A stretch of DNA of 64,000 nucleotides from Shimia gijangensis (GCF_900142085.1 NZ_FQZQ01000006.1:1-64000), one strand, 5' to 3'; counted from the first letter of the stretch, positions 15,368-25,955 are shown. Program-made: numbers and translations. The notes: a model not told the origin generated them from the sequence alone.

Positions 15368-16486
15368 GTGAGCAGATTCGACAGATACATGCTGTCGCAA
15401 TTGCTGATCCTGTTCAGCTTTTTCGCACTTGTGCTGGTTTCAGTCTATTGGGTGAACCGCGCAGTGGTATTGTTCGACCAGTTGATCGCAAACGGGCAGT
15501 CGGCCTGGGTGTTTTTGGAGTTTTCCACACTCAGCCTGCCAAATGTGATCCGTTTGGTTATTCCAATGTCGGCGTTTGCCGCGTCGGTCTATGTGACGAA
15601 CCGCCTGAGCAGCGAAAGCGAACTGACTGTGATGCAGGCGACTGGATTCAGCCCTTGGCGGCTGGCGCGTCCTGTATTGCTGTTTGGGGTCATCGTGACT
15701 TTGATGATGAGTGTTTTGATGCATGTTTTGGTGCCAGTCAGCACCGAACAGCTGACCTCGCGCCAAAAAGAAGTCACCGAAAACATCACCGCGCGGTTGT
15801 TGACCGAAGGCACTTTCTTGCACCCGACAACTGGCGTGACCTTTTACATTCGCGAGATCACACCAGCGGGCGTGTTGAAGGATGTATTCCTGTCAGATCG
15901 GCGAAACAAAGCTGAGGTGTCGACCTATTCCGCAAGTGAATCTTATCTGGTGAACACCGACACCGGACCCAAACTGGTCATGGTTGATGGGTTATCTCAG
16001 GTCATGCTGACTAGCGAAAACCGGTTGTTCACCACAAATTTCTCGGACTTTACCTATGACATCAGCGGCTTAATCGGAAAGTCCGAGACAAAGAAACGAC
16101 GTATTGAATACATTCCCACCGCAGAGCTTTTGCGTGATGCCGCTGAGATCAGTCAGGAAACCGGCGCCTCAATGGGCGCTGTTATGGAGGAGGCTCATGG
16201 GCGTTTCAATCGTCCAATGATGGTCATTTCCGCTGCTCTTGTAGGGTTTGCCACACTCCTTTTGGGTGGCTATAGCCGGTTCGGCGTCTGGCGCCAGATC
16301 GTCATTGCTTTTGTCGTTTTGGTTTTGGTGGAAATGAGCCGCTCAGCCACGATTGATCCGGTCTTAGAGGATGCCTCAAAGTGGCCGTTGATCTATGCCC
16401 CAACGGTTTTGGGGCTGTGTCTGAGTGCTGCGCTGTTGTGGCTGGCTGCGCATCCGTTGCATATTAGGCGAAGGATCGCGTCATGA
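15368..16486 (+). CDS. lptF: LPS export permease LptF
   Basis: A 372-aa inner-membrane subunit of the LptB2FG transporter that extracts lipopolysaccharide and passes it to the periplasmic bridge. It has three N-terminal membrane segments (about residues 10-35, 50-75 and 95-125), a periplasmic beta-jellyroll (about 130-265) and three C-terminal segments. The start is GTG 15368 (MSRFDRYMLSQLLI). The stop overlaps the lptG start by ATGA. It heads a run of six genes for outer-membrane assembly and housekeeping. Confidence 0.95.
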   Translation: MSRFDRYMLSQLLILFSFFALVLVSVYWVNRAVVLFDQLIANGQSAWVFLEFSTLSLPNVIRLVIPMSAFAASVYVTNRLSSESELTVMQATGFSPWRLARPVLLFGVIVTLMMSVLMHVLVPVSTEQLTSRQKEVTENITARLLTEGTFLHPTTGVTFYIREITPAGVLKDVFLSDRRNKAEVSTYSASESYLVNTDTGPKLVMVDGLSQVMLTSENRLFTTNFSDFTYDISGLIGKSETKKRRIEYIPTAELLRDAAEISQETGASMGAVMEEAHGRFNRPMMVISAALVGFATLLLGGYSRFGVWRQIVIAFVVLVLVEMSRSATIDPVLEDASKWPLIYAPTVLGLCLSAALLWLAAHPLHIRRRIAS

Positions 16487-17580
16487 TCATTCACCTTTAT
16501 TTCGCACGTAAATTTCTGTTTATATTTATGGGCTTACAAGCCGTCTTTCTTGCGCTACTTGCCTTGGTCGACATGATGGAGCAGTTCCGCCGCTTTAACG
16601 TGGATGAAATCGGCTTTTCCAACATTTTGCAGCTGACGCTTTTGAAGGCTCCTGAGGGGTTGTATCAGATTTTGCCCTTGGTGGTCATTCTGTCGACGAT
16701 CACCCTGTTTCTTGGATTGGCACGTTCCAGCGAGTTGGTTGTAGTGCGCGGCTCTGGTCGGTCCGCTTTGATGTCCCTGGTGTCTCCGGTTTGCGTGGCC
16801 TTGGTGATTGGTCTTTTGGCGGTATCTACCTTTAACCCAATTGTGGCGGCCACAACGGAACGGTATCACGCCTTAACGGAAAAATTCCGGTCTGGCGGTA
16901 AAAGCGCTTTGTCGCTTAGCGCCGAAGGGTTGTGGCTACGGCAAGGGGGGGCAACGGGACAGGCTGTGATCCACGCTGTAAGCGCTAACCCAGATGCCAC
17001 GGTGTTTTTTGATGTCAGCATTACGACTTATGAACGTGGCGGAGGTCCCGTGCGTCGGGTTGAAGCCCAGTCAGCGAAACTGCTTGATGGTGCCTGGGAA
17101 CTCAGAGAGGCGACTGAATGGTCGTTGATCGCGGGCACAAATCCCGAAGAAACAGCACAGCATCATGATGTGCTAAAACTTGACAGCACGTTAACCCACG
17201 ACCGCATCCGCGACAGTTTCGGAAAGCCGTCTGTTGTGTCTGTCTGGGATCTGCCTCAGTTCATCCGCGAACTTGAGGAAGCCGGGTTTTCCGCAAGACG
17301 CCACAAGGTCTGGTTAATGATGGAGTTGGCGCAGCCGCTATTTCTATGTGCCATGGTGCTGATCGCCTCGGCGTTTACGATGCGCCATACGCGTTTTGGG
17401 CGCACTGGAATAGCAGTTCTCGGGGCCGTGTTGATGGGCTTTGCGCTGTATTATGTGCGAAACTTTGCCCAAATTCTGGGGGAAAACGGAGAAATTCCCG
17501 CCGCTCTTGCGGCTTGGGCGCCTCCGATCGCCAGTGTCATGTTGGCCTTGGGTCTTTTGTTGCATATGGAGGACGGATGA
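16483..17580 (+). CDS. lptG: LPS export permease LptG
   Basis: A 365-aa partner of LptF with the same layout: LYFARKFLFIFMGLQAVFLA at the N terminus, further segments near 55-80 and 95-120, a periplasmic domain and three C-terminal membrane segments (HTRFGRTGIAVLGAVLMGFA). Start and stop overlap the neighbours by ATGA, pointing to coupled translation and equal amounts of LptF and LptG. Confidence 0.95.
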   Translation: MIIHLYFARKFLFIFMGLQAVFLALLALVDMMEQFRRFNVDEIGFSNILQLTLLKAPEGLYQILPLVVILSTITLFLGLARSSELVVVRGSGRSALMSLVSPVCVALVIGLLAVSTFNPIVAATTERYHALTEKFRSGGKSALSLSAEGLWLRQGGATGQAVIHAVSANPDATVFFDVSITTYERGGGPVRRVEAQSAKLLDGAWELREATEWSLIAGTNPEETAQHHDVLKLDSTLTHDRIRDSFGKPSVVSVWDLPQFIRELEEAGFSARRHKVWLMMELAQPLFLCAMVLIASAFTMRHTRFGRTGIAVLGAVLMGFALYYVRNFAQILGENGEIPAALAAWAPPIASVMLALGLLLHMEDG

Positions 17581-19748
17581 CCGCTGCTTTTCGCCTTTTT
17601 GTATTTGTCGCGGCCACCTTGTTTTTTGCGTTGCCTGCCACGTCGCAACAGACCGCACCTGAAGGTGATATGGTCTTGGTTGCGGACCGTGTTTATGTGA
17701 CTCCGGATAATATTCTGATCGCAGAAGGTCAGGTGGAGGCGCTTCAGGGCGACGTTCGGCTTCGGGCTAAAAAAATCGAATATGATGGCAGTTCTGACAT
17801 CATAAAAGTGACGGGCCCCATCCATTTTCAGCAAAGCGATTACGTTCGCATCGTCGCAAGTTACGCTGAATTGGACAAAGATTTCCGCACTGCAGTTTTG
17901 AAAAGTGCGCGTCTGGTGATGAACGAGCACGTTCAGATGGCATCCGTTGAACTGCACAGGGTCGAAGGACGTTACAACGTTCTTCACAAAACTTCGGTGA
18001 GTTCTTGTCAGGTGTGTGACAACGGAAAACCACCCCTTTGGCAAATTCGGGCACGCCGCGTGGTGCATGATCAGGAAGAACGCCAGGTCTATTTTGATCA
18101 CGCGCAGTTGCGGGTTTTGGATGTCCCGGTGTTCTATTTTCCGCAACTTCGCATGCCGGACCCGACGCTCAAACGGGCGAACGGCTTTCTGATCCCGGAA
18201 CTACGTCAGAACAGCCAGTTGGGATTTGGGATAAAGATTCCATATTTTCTGACACTTGGGGATCACAAGGACCTTTTGCTGACGCCCTATTTGTCTGAGC
18301 ATTCGACAACTCTGGAGTTCCGGTACCGGCAGGCCTTCCGCAATGGGCGGATGCAATGGGAAGGTGCGGTTTCTGACGATTCATTCTATCCCAGTCAACC
18401 AAGGTATTACCTTTTTGCCGACGGTGCATTCGACCTGAAACGCGACTACAAGCTAACCTTCAATGTGCAAACCGTTTCCGATCGAGCCTATTTGCAGGAC
18501 TACAATTATTCTGATGAAGATCGTCTGACCAGTGACATTGCGCTTAGGCGCTCACGGCGCGACGAAAACACCCGGATAGCGCTTTATCACTATAAATCTC
18601 TAAGGGCTTCAGACGACAATGATACGCTTCCTAGCTGGGTCGGGATTGCGGAAACCGAACGGCGGTATTTCCCCAAAATCATTGGTGGCGAAGCCAGGAT
18701 GACACTTCAGTTGCGGGGCCAGTATCGGACGTCGGATCTTGATACAGATGGCGGTGATATTGACACCGATACTGACGGGCGGGACGCTGTTGGCGCAACG
18801 GCAGCCATGTGGTGGCGGCGGAACTGGACGCTGAACAACGGATTGCGGACGGGCATCACTGGTGAGCTTGCCGCAGACACGTATTATACGGATCAGGATG
18901 CGGTTTACCAAGGTACAGAGTCGCAAATCACACCAACTGTAGCGGCCCATTTTCGGTATCCAATGTCCAAGCTTGGGGCAGACGGCAGCACATATGTGAT
19001 CGAGCCGTTGGCTCAGATCAGCTATAGTGGCGGGGACACTCTGAATATTGCCAACGACGAAAGTTCCCGCGTTGAGTTTGACGAAGGCAACTTGCTCGCC
19101 TTATCACGATTCCCTTCTACTGACCGACGCGAACGCGGGGCGGTTGGGGCTGTGGGTATGAACTGGGCGCGCTATGATCCAAATGGGTGGCAGGCGCATT
19201 TGTCTTTTGGGCAAGTCTACCATCAAAGCCCGCATCCGGATTTTTCTTTGACGTCGGGACTGTCCGGTACAACGTCCGATTTTCTTATGGCTGGCCAGAT
19301 AACCACGCAAAATGGTTTGCAGCTTATGGCCCGCGGCCTTTGGGACGGAACCACTGGCTTTAACAAAGCATCGGCGCGCGCTGGCTGGACAAATAAAAAG
19401 CTTTGGTTGGATGCCAGCTATATCTGGTTGCGTGCTGACGCTCAGGAAGATCGCACTCAAAACCTGTCAGAATGGGTTTTGGATACCCGCTATAGAATGA
19501 GCCGTCATTGGACTGCTTCGGCTGACTGGCGGTTTGATGCCGCTGCCGGAGAATCCGCCGAAGCCGGGATCGGGTTTGAGTACCGCAATGAATGCGTGAA
19601 AATTGGCCTTTCGGTCTCGCGCAACTTCGTCAACTCAGCTACGGTAAGGCCAAGCACGGATATCGGGCTGACCGTGGCGCTTCTTGGGTTTAGTGTGAAT
19701 GCCAAGGACAAAAGTTATAACCGCACGTGCAGTGCTAACGCAGGATAA
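17577..19748 (+). CDS. lptD: LPS assembly outer-membrane protein LptD
   Basis: A 723-aa outer-membrane barrel that inserts lipopolysaccharide into the outer leaflet. It has a signal peptide (MTAAFRLFVFVAATLFFALP, cut after ATS), an N-terminal OstA/jellyroll domain (about 30-150, with ADRVYVTPDNILIAEGQVEA) and a long beta-barrel. The conserved stretch VPVFYFPQLRMPDPTLKRAN is present, as is a cysteine pair (SSCQVC) before it. I start at ATG 17577, which overlaps the lptG stop; a longer upstream frame only shadows lptG. Confidence 0.94.
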   Translation: MTAAFRLFVFVAATLFFALPATSQQTAPEGDMVLVADRVYVTPDNILIAEGQVEALQGDVRLRAKKIEYDGSSDIIKVTGPIHFQQSDYVRIVASYAELDKDFRTAVLKSARLVMNEHVQMASVELHRVEGRYNVLHKTSVSSCQVCDNGKPPLWQIRARRVVHDQEERQVYFDHAQLRVLDVPVFYFPQLRMPDPTLKRANGFLIPELRQNSQLGFGIKIPYFLTLGDHKDLLLTPYLSEHSTTLEFRYRQAFRNGRMQWEGAVSDDSFYPSQPRYYLFADGAFDLKRDYKLTFNVQTVSDRAYLQDYNYSDEDRLTSDIALRRSRRDENTRIALYHYKSLRASDDNDTLPSWVGIAETERRYFPKIIGGEARMTLQLRGQYRTSDLDTDGGDIDTDTDGRDAVGATAAMWWRRNWTLNNGLRTGITGELAADTYYTDQDAVYQGTESQITPTVAAHFRYPMSKLGADGSTYVIEPLAQISYSGGDTLNIANDESSRVEFDEGNLLALSRFPSTDRRERGAVGAVGMNWARYDPNGWQAHLSFGQVYHQSPHPDFSLTSGLSGTTSDFLMAGQITTQNGLQLMARGLWDGTTGFNKASARAGWTNKKLWLDASYIWLRADAQEDRTQNLSEWVLDTRYRMSRHWTASADWRFDAAAGESAEAGIGFEYRNECVKIGLSVSRNFVNSATVRPSTDIGLTVALLGFSVNAKDKSYNRTCSANAG

Positions 19749-19755
19749 AGCCGTA

Positions 19756-20991
19756 ATGATTGCGCACCGCTTCTTTTCACGTTTGATGGCGACAGTTGTT
19801 GTAGGATTGGGTCTGGTGGGATCACCGGCTTTTGCTCAAAGTGCCTTCTCTCCGGCTGTGTACGTTAACGACAAGGTTGTGACCTACTATGAAATCGAGC
19901 AGCGCGCCCTCTTGATGACGCTGATGAATGCGCCGGGCGACATTCGAAAACAGGCGCTCGAGGTTTTGATTAACGAACGCCTGCAACTCGGCGCTGCTCA
20001 GATCATGGGCATCCAACCCAGCGAAGAAGGTCTTCAGGCGGCGATTGTAGATTTCGCGGCCCGTGCCAATTTGAAACCGGAAGAACTCGTTGTTGCCTTG
20101 AAACGAGAAGGTGTTTCAGAAGAGGCATTGCGCGACTTCTTGTATGCGGGCATTTCCTGGCAGGGCGTTGTGCAAACACGTTTTGGAGGCAACGTTCAGA
20201 TTTCTGAGGCCGAGATTGACCGAGCCATTGCTTCAAACACAGGCGTGGGCGGCATTAACGTATTGTTGTCTGAAATCGTTATTCCTGTGACGCCGCAAAC
20301 TGTTGGTGAAGTCGAAGCTCTGGCCTATCAGTTGAGCCAGATCACAACGCAAGCTGATTTCGAAGCCGCTGCCAAAAAATACTCGCAGTCCGCCACCAAG
20401 GATGATGGTGGCCGCCTTGAGTGGCTGTCTATAACCAAATTGCCGCCACAGCTGCGGCCGCAGATCATGGCGCTTGGTCCCAACGACGTTACGGCTCCGG
20501 TGACATTGCCCAATGCGGTCGCCTTGTTTCAACTGCGCCGCAAAGCCGAAGCCGCAACCCGCACCCCCGCCTATTCAGCGATTGACTATGCGGTTCTGAG
20601 ATTACCCGGTGGCCGTACTGAGGAAAACCTGCAAACGGCTGCCAAGATTAGCGGGCGCATCGACACTTGTGATGATCTATTTGGCGAGGCCCGCGCCTAT
20701 CCCAAAGAATACATGGAACGCAGTTCAGTGGAGCCATCCAAAATTCCCCGGGATATCGGACTGGAGCTGGCAAAGCTTGACCGTAATGAGATTTCGACGG
20801 CTCTGAGCCGGAAAACGGAAGCAGGCCAGCCGCTGATGCTGATGGTTATGCTATGCGGCCGGACGGCCAAACTCGGCGAAGAGATTTCGCGTGAAGATAT
20901 CGCTCTGTCCTTGAGGAATCAGCGGCTTCAATCCTTTGCGCGGGGGTATCTGGAAGAACTCCGGTCCGATGCAACGATTGTCATAAAATGA
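19756..20991 (+). CDS. surA: periplasmic chaperone/peptidyl-prolyl isomerase SurA
   Basis: A 411-aa exported protein: signal peptide (FSRLMATVVVGLGLVGSPAF, then AQ), SurA N-terminal domain (VNDKVVTYYEIEQRALLM) and a parvulin-like domain (about residues 165-280, with DFEAAAKKYSQSATKDDGG). The second isomerase domain is weak, as in other alphaproteobacteria. It escorts outer-membrane proteins, LptD included, which fits its place right after lptD. ATG 19756 lies 7 bases after the lptD stop. Confidence 0.9.
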   Translation: MIAHRFFSRLMATVVVGLGLVGSPAFAQSAFSPAVYVNDKVVTYYEIEQRALLMTLMNAPGDIRKQALEVLINERLQLGAAQIMGIQPSEEGLQAAIVDFAARANLKPEELVVALKREGVSEEALRDFLYAGISWQGVVQTRFGGNVQISEAEIDRAIASNTGVGGINVLLSEIVIPVTPQTVGEVEALAYQLSQITTQADFEAAAKKYSQSATKDDGGRLEWLSITKLPPQLRPQIMALGPNDVTAPVTLPNAVALFQLRRKAEAATRTPAYSAIDYAVLRLPGGRTEENLQTAAKISGRIDTCDDLFGEARAYPKEYMERSSVEPSKIPRDIGLELAKLDRNEISTALSRKTEAGQPLMLMVMLCGRTAKLGEEISREDIALSLRNQRLQSFARGYLEELRSDATIVIK

Positions 20992-21965
20992 CCCCCCTAC
21001 CCATCGCTCTGAGTTGTGGTGAGCCTGCAGGCGTTGGTTTGGAGTTGGCAGAAAAGGCCTGGCAGGCGCTGCGTGATGAGCTGGCATTTTTTCTGATCGC
21101 AGATCCCTTCCATTTGCCGGGCGGCGTACCTGTGATCCTTCTTACGGATCCCGCCGAGGCCACGGCGGCCATGCCCAAAGGGCTCCCTGTTTTACCGATG
21201 GCGTTTGACGGCAATGCCGTACCGGGCGCGCCAGATTCCGACAATGCCAGCGCCATCATGGATGCGATTGCTTTGGGAACCTCTCTGGCGATGCAGGGTA
21301 AGGTCAGCGCATTATGCACTGCACCGATCCACAAAAAGGCGCTCAAAGATGGCGCCGGGTTTGGCTTTCCGGGGCACACTGAGTATCTGGCGCATCTTGC
21401 TGGCGTAGAAAACGTAGTGATGATGCTGGCCAGTGAACAGTTAAAGGTGGTGCCTGCCACGATCCACATTTCCTTGTCTGATGTGCCCAAGGTCCTGACG
21501 CCTCAATTGCTGAGGGATACTGTCCATATCACGGCACGAGGATTGCAAGATCAGTTTGGTATTGAAAACCCAAGGATCGCAATCGCCGGGTTGAACCCGC
21601 ATGCCGGAGAAGGTGGTGCGATGGGGATGGAAGAGCTTGACTGGATCAATGAAACGATCACGCAGCTGATCCAGGAGGGCTATGATCTCATAGGTCCCCT
21701 GCCCGCCGATACGATGTTTCACACCGCTGCCCGCTCAAAATATGACGCGGCCATTGCGATGTATCACGATCAGGCCCTGATCCCCATCAAGACGTTGGAT
21801 TTCGACAAGGGAGTGAATGTCACTCTTGGGTTGCCGTTTATTCGCACGTCGCCTGATCATGGCACCGCGTTCGATATTGCAGGCCAAGGTATCGCCAACC
21901 CCTCGAGCCTGGTTGAGGCATTGAAAATGGCAGCCCGTATGGCCAGATCAAAGGCCGGGGTTTGA
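20988..21965 (+). CDS. pdxA: 4-hydroxythreonine-4-phosphate dehydrogenase
   Basis: A 325-aa enzyme that oxidises 4-phosphohydroxy-L-threonine in the DXP-dependent vitamin B6 pathway. It shows the N-terminal [10 protein letters not shown], the substrate loop [13 protein letters not shown], the metal-binding [14 protein letters not shown] and the final [15 protein letters not shown]. The start overlaps the surA stop by ATGA. The surA-pdxA-rsmA order is widely conserved in Proteobacteria. Confidence 0.95.
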   Translation: MTPLPIALSCGEPAGVGLELAEKAWQALRDELAFFLIADPFHLPGGVPVILLTDPAEATAAMPKGLPVLPMAFDGNAVPGAPDSDNASAIMDAIALGTSLAMQGKVSALCTAPIHKKALKDGAGFGFPGHTEYLAHLAGVENVVMMLASEQLKVVPATIHISLSDVPKVLTPQLLRDTVHITARGLQDQFGIENPRIAIAGLNPHAGEGGAMGMEELDWINETITQLIQEGYDLIGPLPADTMFHTAARSKYDAAIAMYHDQALIPIKTLDFDKGVNVTLGLPFIRTSPDHGTAFDIAGQGIANPSSLVEALKMAARMARSKAGV

Positions 21966-21987
21966 GCATACTTATAAGAAAGAAGCT

Positions 21988-22830
21988 ATGAGTACGATCG
22001 ACGATCTTCCCCCATTGGCCAAGGTCATTGCAGACCACGGCCTGTCCGCGCGCAAATCTCTTGGACAAAACTTTTTGCTCGACCTGAACCTCACAGCCAA
22101 GATTGCCCGGCAGGCGGGTGATCTGTCCGAATGCGATGTGCTTGAGATTGGCCCCGGTCCCGGCGGGCTTACGCGGGGATTACTAAGCGAAGGTGCGCGC
22201 AAAGTTTTGGCGATTGAAAAAGATATCCGCTGCATGCCGGTGCTCGAGGAAATTGCGGCGGCCTACCCTGGACGTCTTGAAGCCATCAATGGCGATGCTC
22301 TCGAAGTGAACCCATTGGCGCATCTTACGCCTCCCATCCGGGTCGCGGCCAACCTGCCTTACAATGTCGGCACGGAATTGCTGGTGCGCTGGCTCACTCC
22401 AAAACAATGGCCGCCGTTCTGGCAAAGCCTGACCCTGATGTTTCAGCGTGAAGTGGCAGAACGGATTGTGGCCGCACCCGGTACAAAAAAATATGGGCGG
22501 TTGGCGATCCTGTCGCAATGGCGCGCCGAGGCCAGAATCGTCATGAACCTGCCCCCAGAAGCCTTTACGCCACCGCCCAAGGTCAACAGCGCCGTGGTGC
22601 ATCTGACCGCCCTGCCCGAGCCCCGCTTTGAAGCAGATGCCAAGGTTCTGAGCCGCGTTGTGGCTTCGGCTTTTAATCAACGTCGCAAGATGCTGCGCGC
22701 GGCGCTCAAGGGGACAGCGCCTGATATCGAAGACCGTCTGTTGGCGGCAGGCATCAAGCCCACTGAGCGCGCTGAACAAGTGTCGCTGGAGCAATTCTGT
22801 GCTTTGGCGCGGGAAGTCGCCAAAGGCTGA
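21988..22830 (+). CDS. rsmA: 16S rRNA dimethyladenosine transferase
   Basis: A 280-aa enzyme (KsgA) that dimethylates two adjacent adenosines in the 3' hairpin of 16S rRNA late in small-subunit assembly. S-adenosylmethionine motif I is [15 protein letters not shown]; the catalytic motif IV is [19 protein letters not shown] marks the N terminus. It ends the lptF-rsmA gene run and is followed by a strong terminator. Confidence 0.96.
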   Translation: MSTIDDLPPLAKVIADHGLSARKSLGQNFLLDLNLTAKIARQAGDLSECDVLEIGPGPGGLTRGLLSEGARKVLAIEKDIRCMPVLEEIAAAYPGRLEAINGDALEVNPLAHLTPPIRVAANLPYNVGTELLVRWLTPKQWPPFWQSLTLMFQREVAERIVAAPGTKKYGRLAILSQWRAEARIVMNLPPEAFTPPPKVNSAVVHLTALPEPRFEADAKVLSRVVASAFNQRRKMLRAALKGTAPDIEDRLLAAGIKPTERAEQVSLEQFCALAREVAKG

Positions 22831-22838
22831 AAACAAAA

Positions 22839-22863
22839 AACCCGGCACGTGGCCGGGTTTTCC
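22839..22863 (+). terminator. rho-independent terminator after rsmA
   Basis: AACCCGGC (22839-22846) pairs with GCCGGGTT (22852-22859), followed by a short T-run. With the A-run on its left side it can also serve leftward transcription from the DUF4167 gene. Confidence 0.8.
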
Positions 22864-22879
22864 TCAATTCTTTGAAATC

Positions 22880-23467
22880 TTACTCTGCCGCTTCGGGGTT
22901 ATCCGGTTTTGGCTCTTCTACTTTGGGCGCATCCGGCTGTGGCTTTTTCACAGCTGGCTTGCGGCGCGGTCTGCGCTGTTTTGGCTTTTCTTCCGCTTTG
23001 GCCTCGGGTGTTTCTACCAGACCGTTGTCACCACTTGCTGCGGAATCAATCAAATCTGGTTGTGGCGCCTCGGCCGGATCAGTGGGAACAGCAGGCTGGG
23101 GGGGCTGATTGGCGGCTTCACGTTCCTGACGTTCCATACGTTCCTGGCGATCGCGATCCCGCTCGGCCTGACGTTCCCGGTTCAAACGTTCTTGCTCTTC
23201 GCGTTTGGCGTCTTGCTCGCGTTGAGCGACCGACAACAGGCGCATGTAGTGCTCAGCGTGTTGTTGAAAGTTCTCGGCAGCAACGCGATCATTGGCCAGC
23301 TGTGCATCACGTGCAAGCTGGTTGTATTTGTCAATGATCTGCTGTGGGGTGCCACGCACCTTGCCCTCGGGGCCCGAGCTGTCAAAGACGCGATTGACAA
23401 TATTGCCCGAAGGGCGATTGTTATTGCGGTTGTTTTTATTCCGCGAACGGGATTTGGAAGATCTCAT
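22880..23467 (-). CDS. DUF4167 domain protein
   Basis: A 195-aa protein typical of alphaproteobacteria next to prmC-prfA. The conserved domain is N-terminal (about residues 1-80): basic and asparagine-rich start, IVNRVFDSSGPEGKVRGTPQ, then AENFQQHAEHYMRLLS. A long charged coiled-coil stretch (about 85-120, EERLNRERQAERDRDRQ style) and a proline/lysine-rich, probably disordered tail follow. The N terminus suggests RNA binding but the function is unknown. Confidence 0.88.
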   Translation of the reverse strand: MRSSKSRSRNKNNRNNNRPSGNIVNRVFDSSGPEGKVRGTPQQIIDKYNQLARDAQLANDRVAAENFQQHAEHYMRLLSVAQREQDAKREEQERLNRERQAERDRDRQERMERQEREAANQPPQPAVPTDPAEAPQPDLIDSAASGDNGLVETPEAKAEEKPKQRRPRRKPAVKKPQPDAPKVEEPKPDNPEAAE

Positions 23468-23681
23468 GTATCTGTGGTCCAGCCTTGATCCAGATAGGGT
23501 GTCGGAAAATCCGTTTCACGCCTCTTGCGCTCTTTGTCCCGGAGTATCGACTTTTGGGCTTGGCGTTCATTAGAGCCATTACGGCGTCACCGTCTGAACA
23601 ACTCTTGAGTAAAACGCCTTTGCGCGCGGCACAAGGGGATTCGGCAAAGATGATGCAATTTGCCCCCTTTTTTGTGCATTC

Positions 23682-24521
23682 TTACGGTTTTGTGGCCTGA
23701 ACCACGCGATCACGCTTATCCATATCGGGCAAAATCTGAACATTCGTTAATCCCGCACGCTCAAATATGGCTTTGACATCCGCGCCCTGTCGCCATCCGG
23801 TTTCTACCATAAGGTGGCCGCCCGACTTCAAATGCGCCAATGACTGAGCCGCAATATCCCGGTAAGGCCCCATCCCATCACCTCCCGGCGTCAGGGCCAA
23901 ATGCGGGTCGTGATTGAACACTTCAGGTGACAACTGAGTCATTTCGGCATCTGAGATATACGGTGGGTTCGAAAGAATTAGGTCGAAACACCCCAAATCT
24001 TCATCCAGCCATTGATTGTTATTGTGAACCTGATGAAACCCAAGCCTGTTTTGTACATTCAATGTTTCAGCATTGGCCGCTGCCACCTCAAGCGCTGAAG
24101 GGCTGATGTCGGTCGCCACGGCTTGGGCTTTGGGCCATTCCTTCAATAGCGAGATCGCGATGATACCCGTGCCGGTCCCAAGGTCCGCAAAACGGTTGAC
24201 TGGGCCAATCTCAAGCGCCGTAGAAATCAACGTTTCAGTTTCAGGGCGTGGGTCAAGTGTTTCAGGGGAAACCGTAAACTCATGACCCCAAAACAGGCGT
24301 TTGCCGAGAATCTTGGACACCGGTTCGCGGCTGATACGGCGCTGTACCAACCTCTCAACAAGGGTTGGATCGGCTAATTCCATGGCCCCTTCGAGCGTCA
24401 CACGATCTGCCGGGATACCAGCCGCCATCGCCAGCAGCGCACGGGCATCACGTGCCGCGTTTTCAATCTCTGCAGCGCGTAGCTGTTCCGTCGCACGAAC
24501 CAAAGCCTCGCGCAGGGTCAT
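23682..24521 (-). CDS. prmC: release factor glutamine methyltransferase
   Basis: A 279-aa enzyme that methylates the glutamine of the GGQ motif in release factors. It shows an N-terminal helical substrate domain, the S-adenosylmethionine motif [16 protein letters not shown] and the catalytic [10 protein letters not shown]. Its ATG overlaps the prfA stop by ATGA, so enzyme and substrate are made together. Confidence 0.95.
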   Translation of the reverse strand: MTLREALVRATEQLRAAEIENAARDARALLAMAAGIPADRVTLEGAMELADPTLVERLVQRRISREPVSKILGKRLFWGHEFTVSPETLDPRPETETLISTALEIGPVNRFADLGTGTGIIAISLLKEWPKAQAVATDISPSALEVAAANAETLNVQNRLGFHQVHNNNQWLDEDLGCFDLILSNPPYISDAEMTQLSPEVFNHDPHLALTPGGDGMGPYRDIAAQSLAHLKSGGHLMVETGWRQGADVKAIFERAGLTNVQILPDMDKRDRVVQATKP

Positions 24522-25573
24522 CCGTTCATCTCGGCCAGCATCCGGGCCTGATCGTCCGCAGTCAGCGCATCGACGATCTCGTCCAGATCTCCGCCCATCA
24601 CCGCGTCCAGTTTATAAAGCGTAAGGTTGATGCGGTGATCCGTCATGCGCCCTTGCGGAAAATTATAGGTGCGAATGCGTTCGGAACGATCGCCCGACCC
24701 CACTTGCGAGCGCCGGTCTGCCGAGCGTTCATCATCCACACGTTGACGTTCCAAATCATAAAGCCGGGTTTTGAGAACCTGCATGGCAATCTCACGGTTG
24801 CGATGCTGAGACTTTTCAGAACTGACCACCATGATGCCCGTCGGTTCATGCACGATGCGCACGGCGGAGTCTGTGGTGTTGACATGCTGCCCACCTGATC
24901 CACTGGCACGCATGGTATCAATTCGCAAATCACCCGGGTCGATATGAATGTCGACGTCTTCTGCTTCGGGCAAAACGGCCACGGTGGCGGCAGAGGTATG
25001 AATACGCCCGCCGCTTTCGGTTTCAGGAACACGCTGTACCCGGTGCACACCGGATTCGTATTTCAACCGGGCAAAGACGTTTTGGCCCTTAACGTGCGCC
25101 ACGACTTCCTTGATGCCCCCAAGTTCGGTGATCTGCTCTTCGATAATCTCGAACTTCCATCCGCGCGATTCTGAATAGCGCTGATACATGCGCAGCAAAT
25201 CCCCAGCAAACAAGGCCGCTTCATCGCCGCCAGTGCCTGGGCGGATTTCCACCATTGCCGGGCGTTTGTCTGCTTCATCTTTCGGCAAAAGCGTCAGTTG
25301 CAAAGCTTGCTCGGCTAGGGGCAGCTTCTCTTTCAAGATCGGCAGCTCTTCTTCCGCCAGCTCCCGCATATCCGGATCATCCAACATCAACTCGGCTTCT
25401 TCGAGGTCGGCAAGAAGCTGGCGATAGGCGGTAATCTGTTCGACCACCGGTCTGAGATCGGAATATTCTTTGGCCAGCGCCGCGATATCGCCGCCCGCCG
25501 TGCCTTCAGCCATCTGCGCTTCGAGAAATTCAAACCGCTGGGTGATTTGTTCTAGTCGTTCTATTGGAACCAT
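24518..25573 (-). CDS. prfA: peptide chain release factor 1
   Basis: A 351-aa class I release factor that ends translation at UAA and UAG. It has the GGQ loop in [18 protein letters not shown] and the PxT-type anticodon-reading loop around [20 protein letters not shown]. The start ATG 25573 is preceded by a short intergenic region shared with the divergent small gene at 25635. Confidence 0.97.
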   Translation of the reverse strand: MVPIERLEQITQRFEFLEAQMAEGTAGGDIAALAKEYSDLRPVVEQITAYRQLLADLEEAELMLDDPDMRELAEEELPILKEKLPLAEQALQLTLLPKDEADKRPAMVEIRPGTGGDEAALFAGDLLRMYQRYSESRGWKFEIIEEQITELGGIKEVVAHVKGQNVFARLKYESGVHRVQRVPETESGGRIHTSAATVAVLPEAEDVDIHIDPGDLRIDTMRASGSGGQHVNTTDSAVRIVHEPTGIMVVSSEKSQHRNREIAMQVLKTRLYDLERQRVDDERSADRRSQVGSGDRSERIRTYNFPQGRMTDHRINLTLYKLDAVMGGDLDEIVDALTADDQARMLAEMNG

Positions 25574-25634
25574 AAGGCTAAGTGGGACAATCCGCTGACT
25601 TGGTCAAGGGGCCGCTTTGCGGTATACTGCTCGT

Positions 25635-25955
25635 ATGAAACATCTCACGCTACTTTTCGCCTTAGCAGCTACTCCGGCAGTCGCTGATTACAATATGAAT
25701 GGCAAAATCATTGATTGCTATTGCACCGACACCCAAGGTGGCGAGGTCGACGTGGGTGAAACGATTTGCCTGCACGTTGATGGGCGTAGCTTTATGGCGC
25801 AATGTCAGATGTCTTTGAATGTACCTATCTGGCGTGAAGTCGCGCCTTCCTGCTTGTCATCAGGACTAACGCGCCCCTCAGTAGGCGGTCAAAGTCGCAA
25901 TCCAGCGATCCACTCGGGCGGCGTTAACGCCAAAGTCTTTCCGTCCAAATCGTGA
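25635..25955 (+). CDS. small exported cysteine-containing protein
   Basis: A 106-aa protein with a signal peptide (MKHLTLLFALAATPAVADYN) and a mature part with four cysteines (DCYCTDTQGG, TICLHV, AQCQM) followed by PSC, probably periplasmic and disulfide-bonded. I do not recognise a named family. The last 78 bases overlap the end of the convergent DUF1499 gene; the overlapping tail is less conserved-looking. ATG 25635 is preferred to a TTG at 25617 because it gives a clean signal peptide. Confidence 0.65.
   Translation: MKHLTLLFALAATPAVADYNMNGKIIDCYCTDTQGGEVDVGETICLHVDGRSFMAQCQMSLNVPIWREVAPSCLSSGLTRPSVGGQSRNPAIHSGGVNAKVFPSKS

Noticed and set aside
17346-17576. 77-residue N-terminal extension of LptD
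   Set aside because: It only shadows the end of lptG in another frame; the ATG at 17577 is followed at once by a signal peptide.
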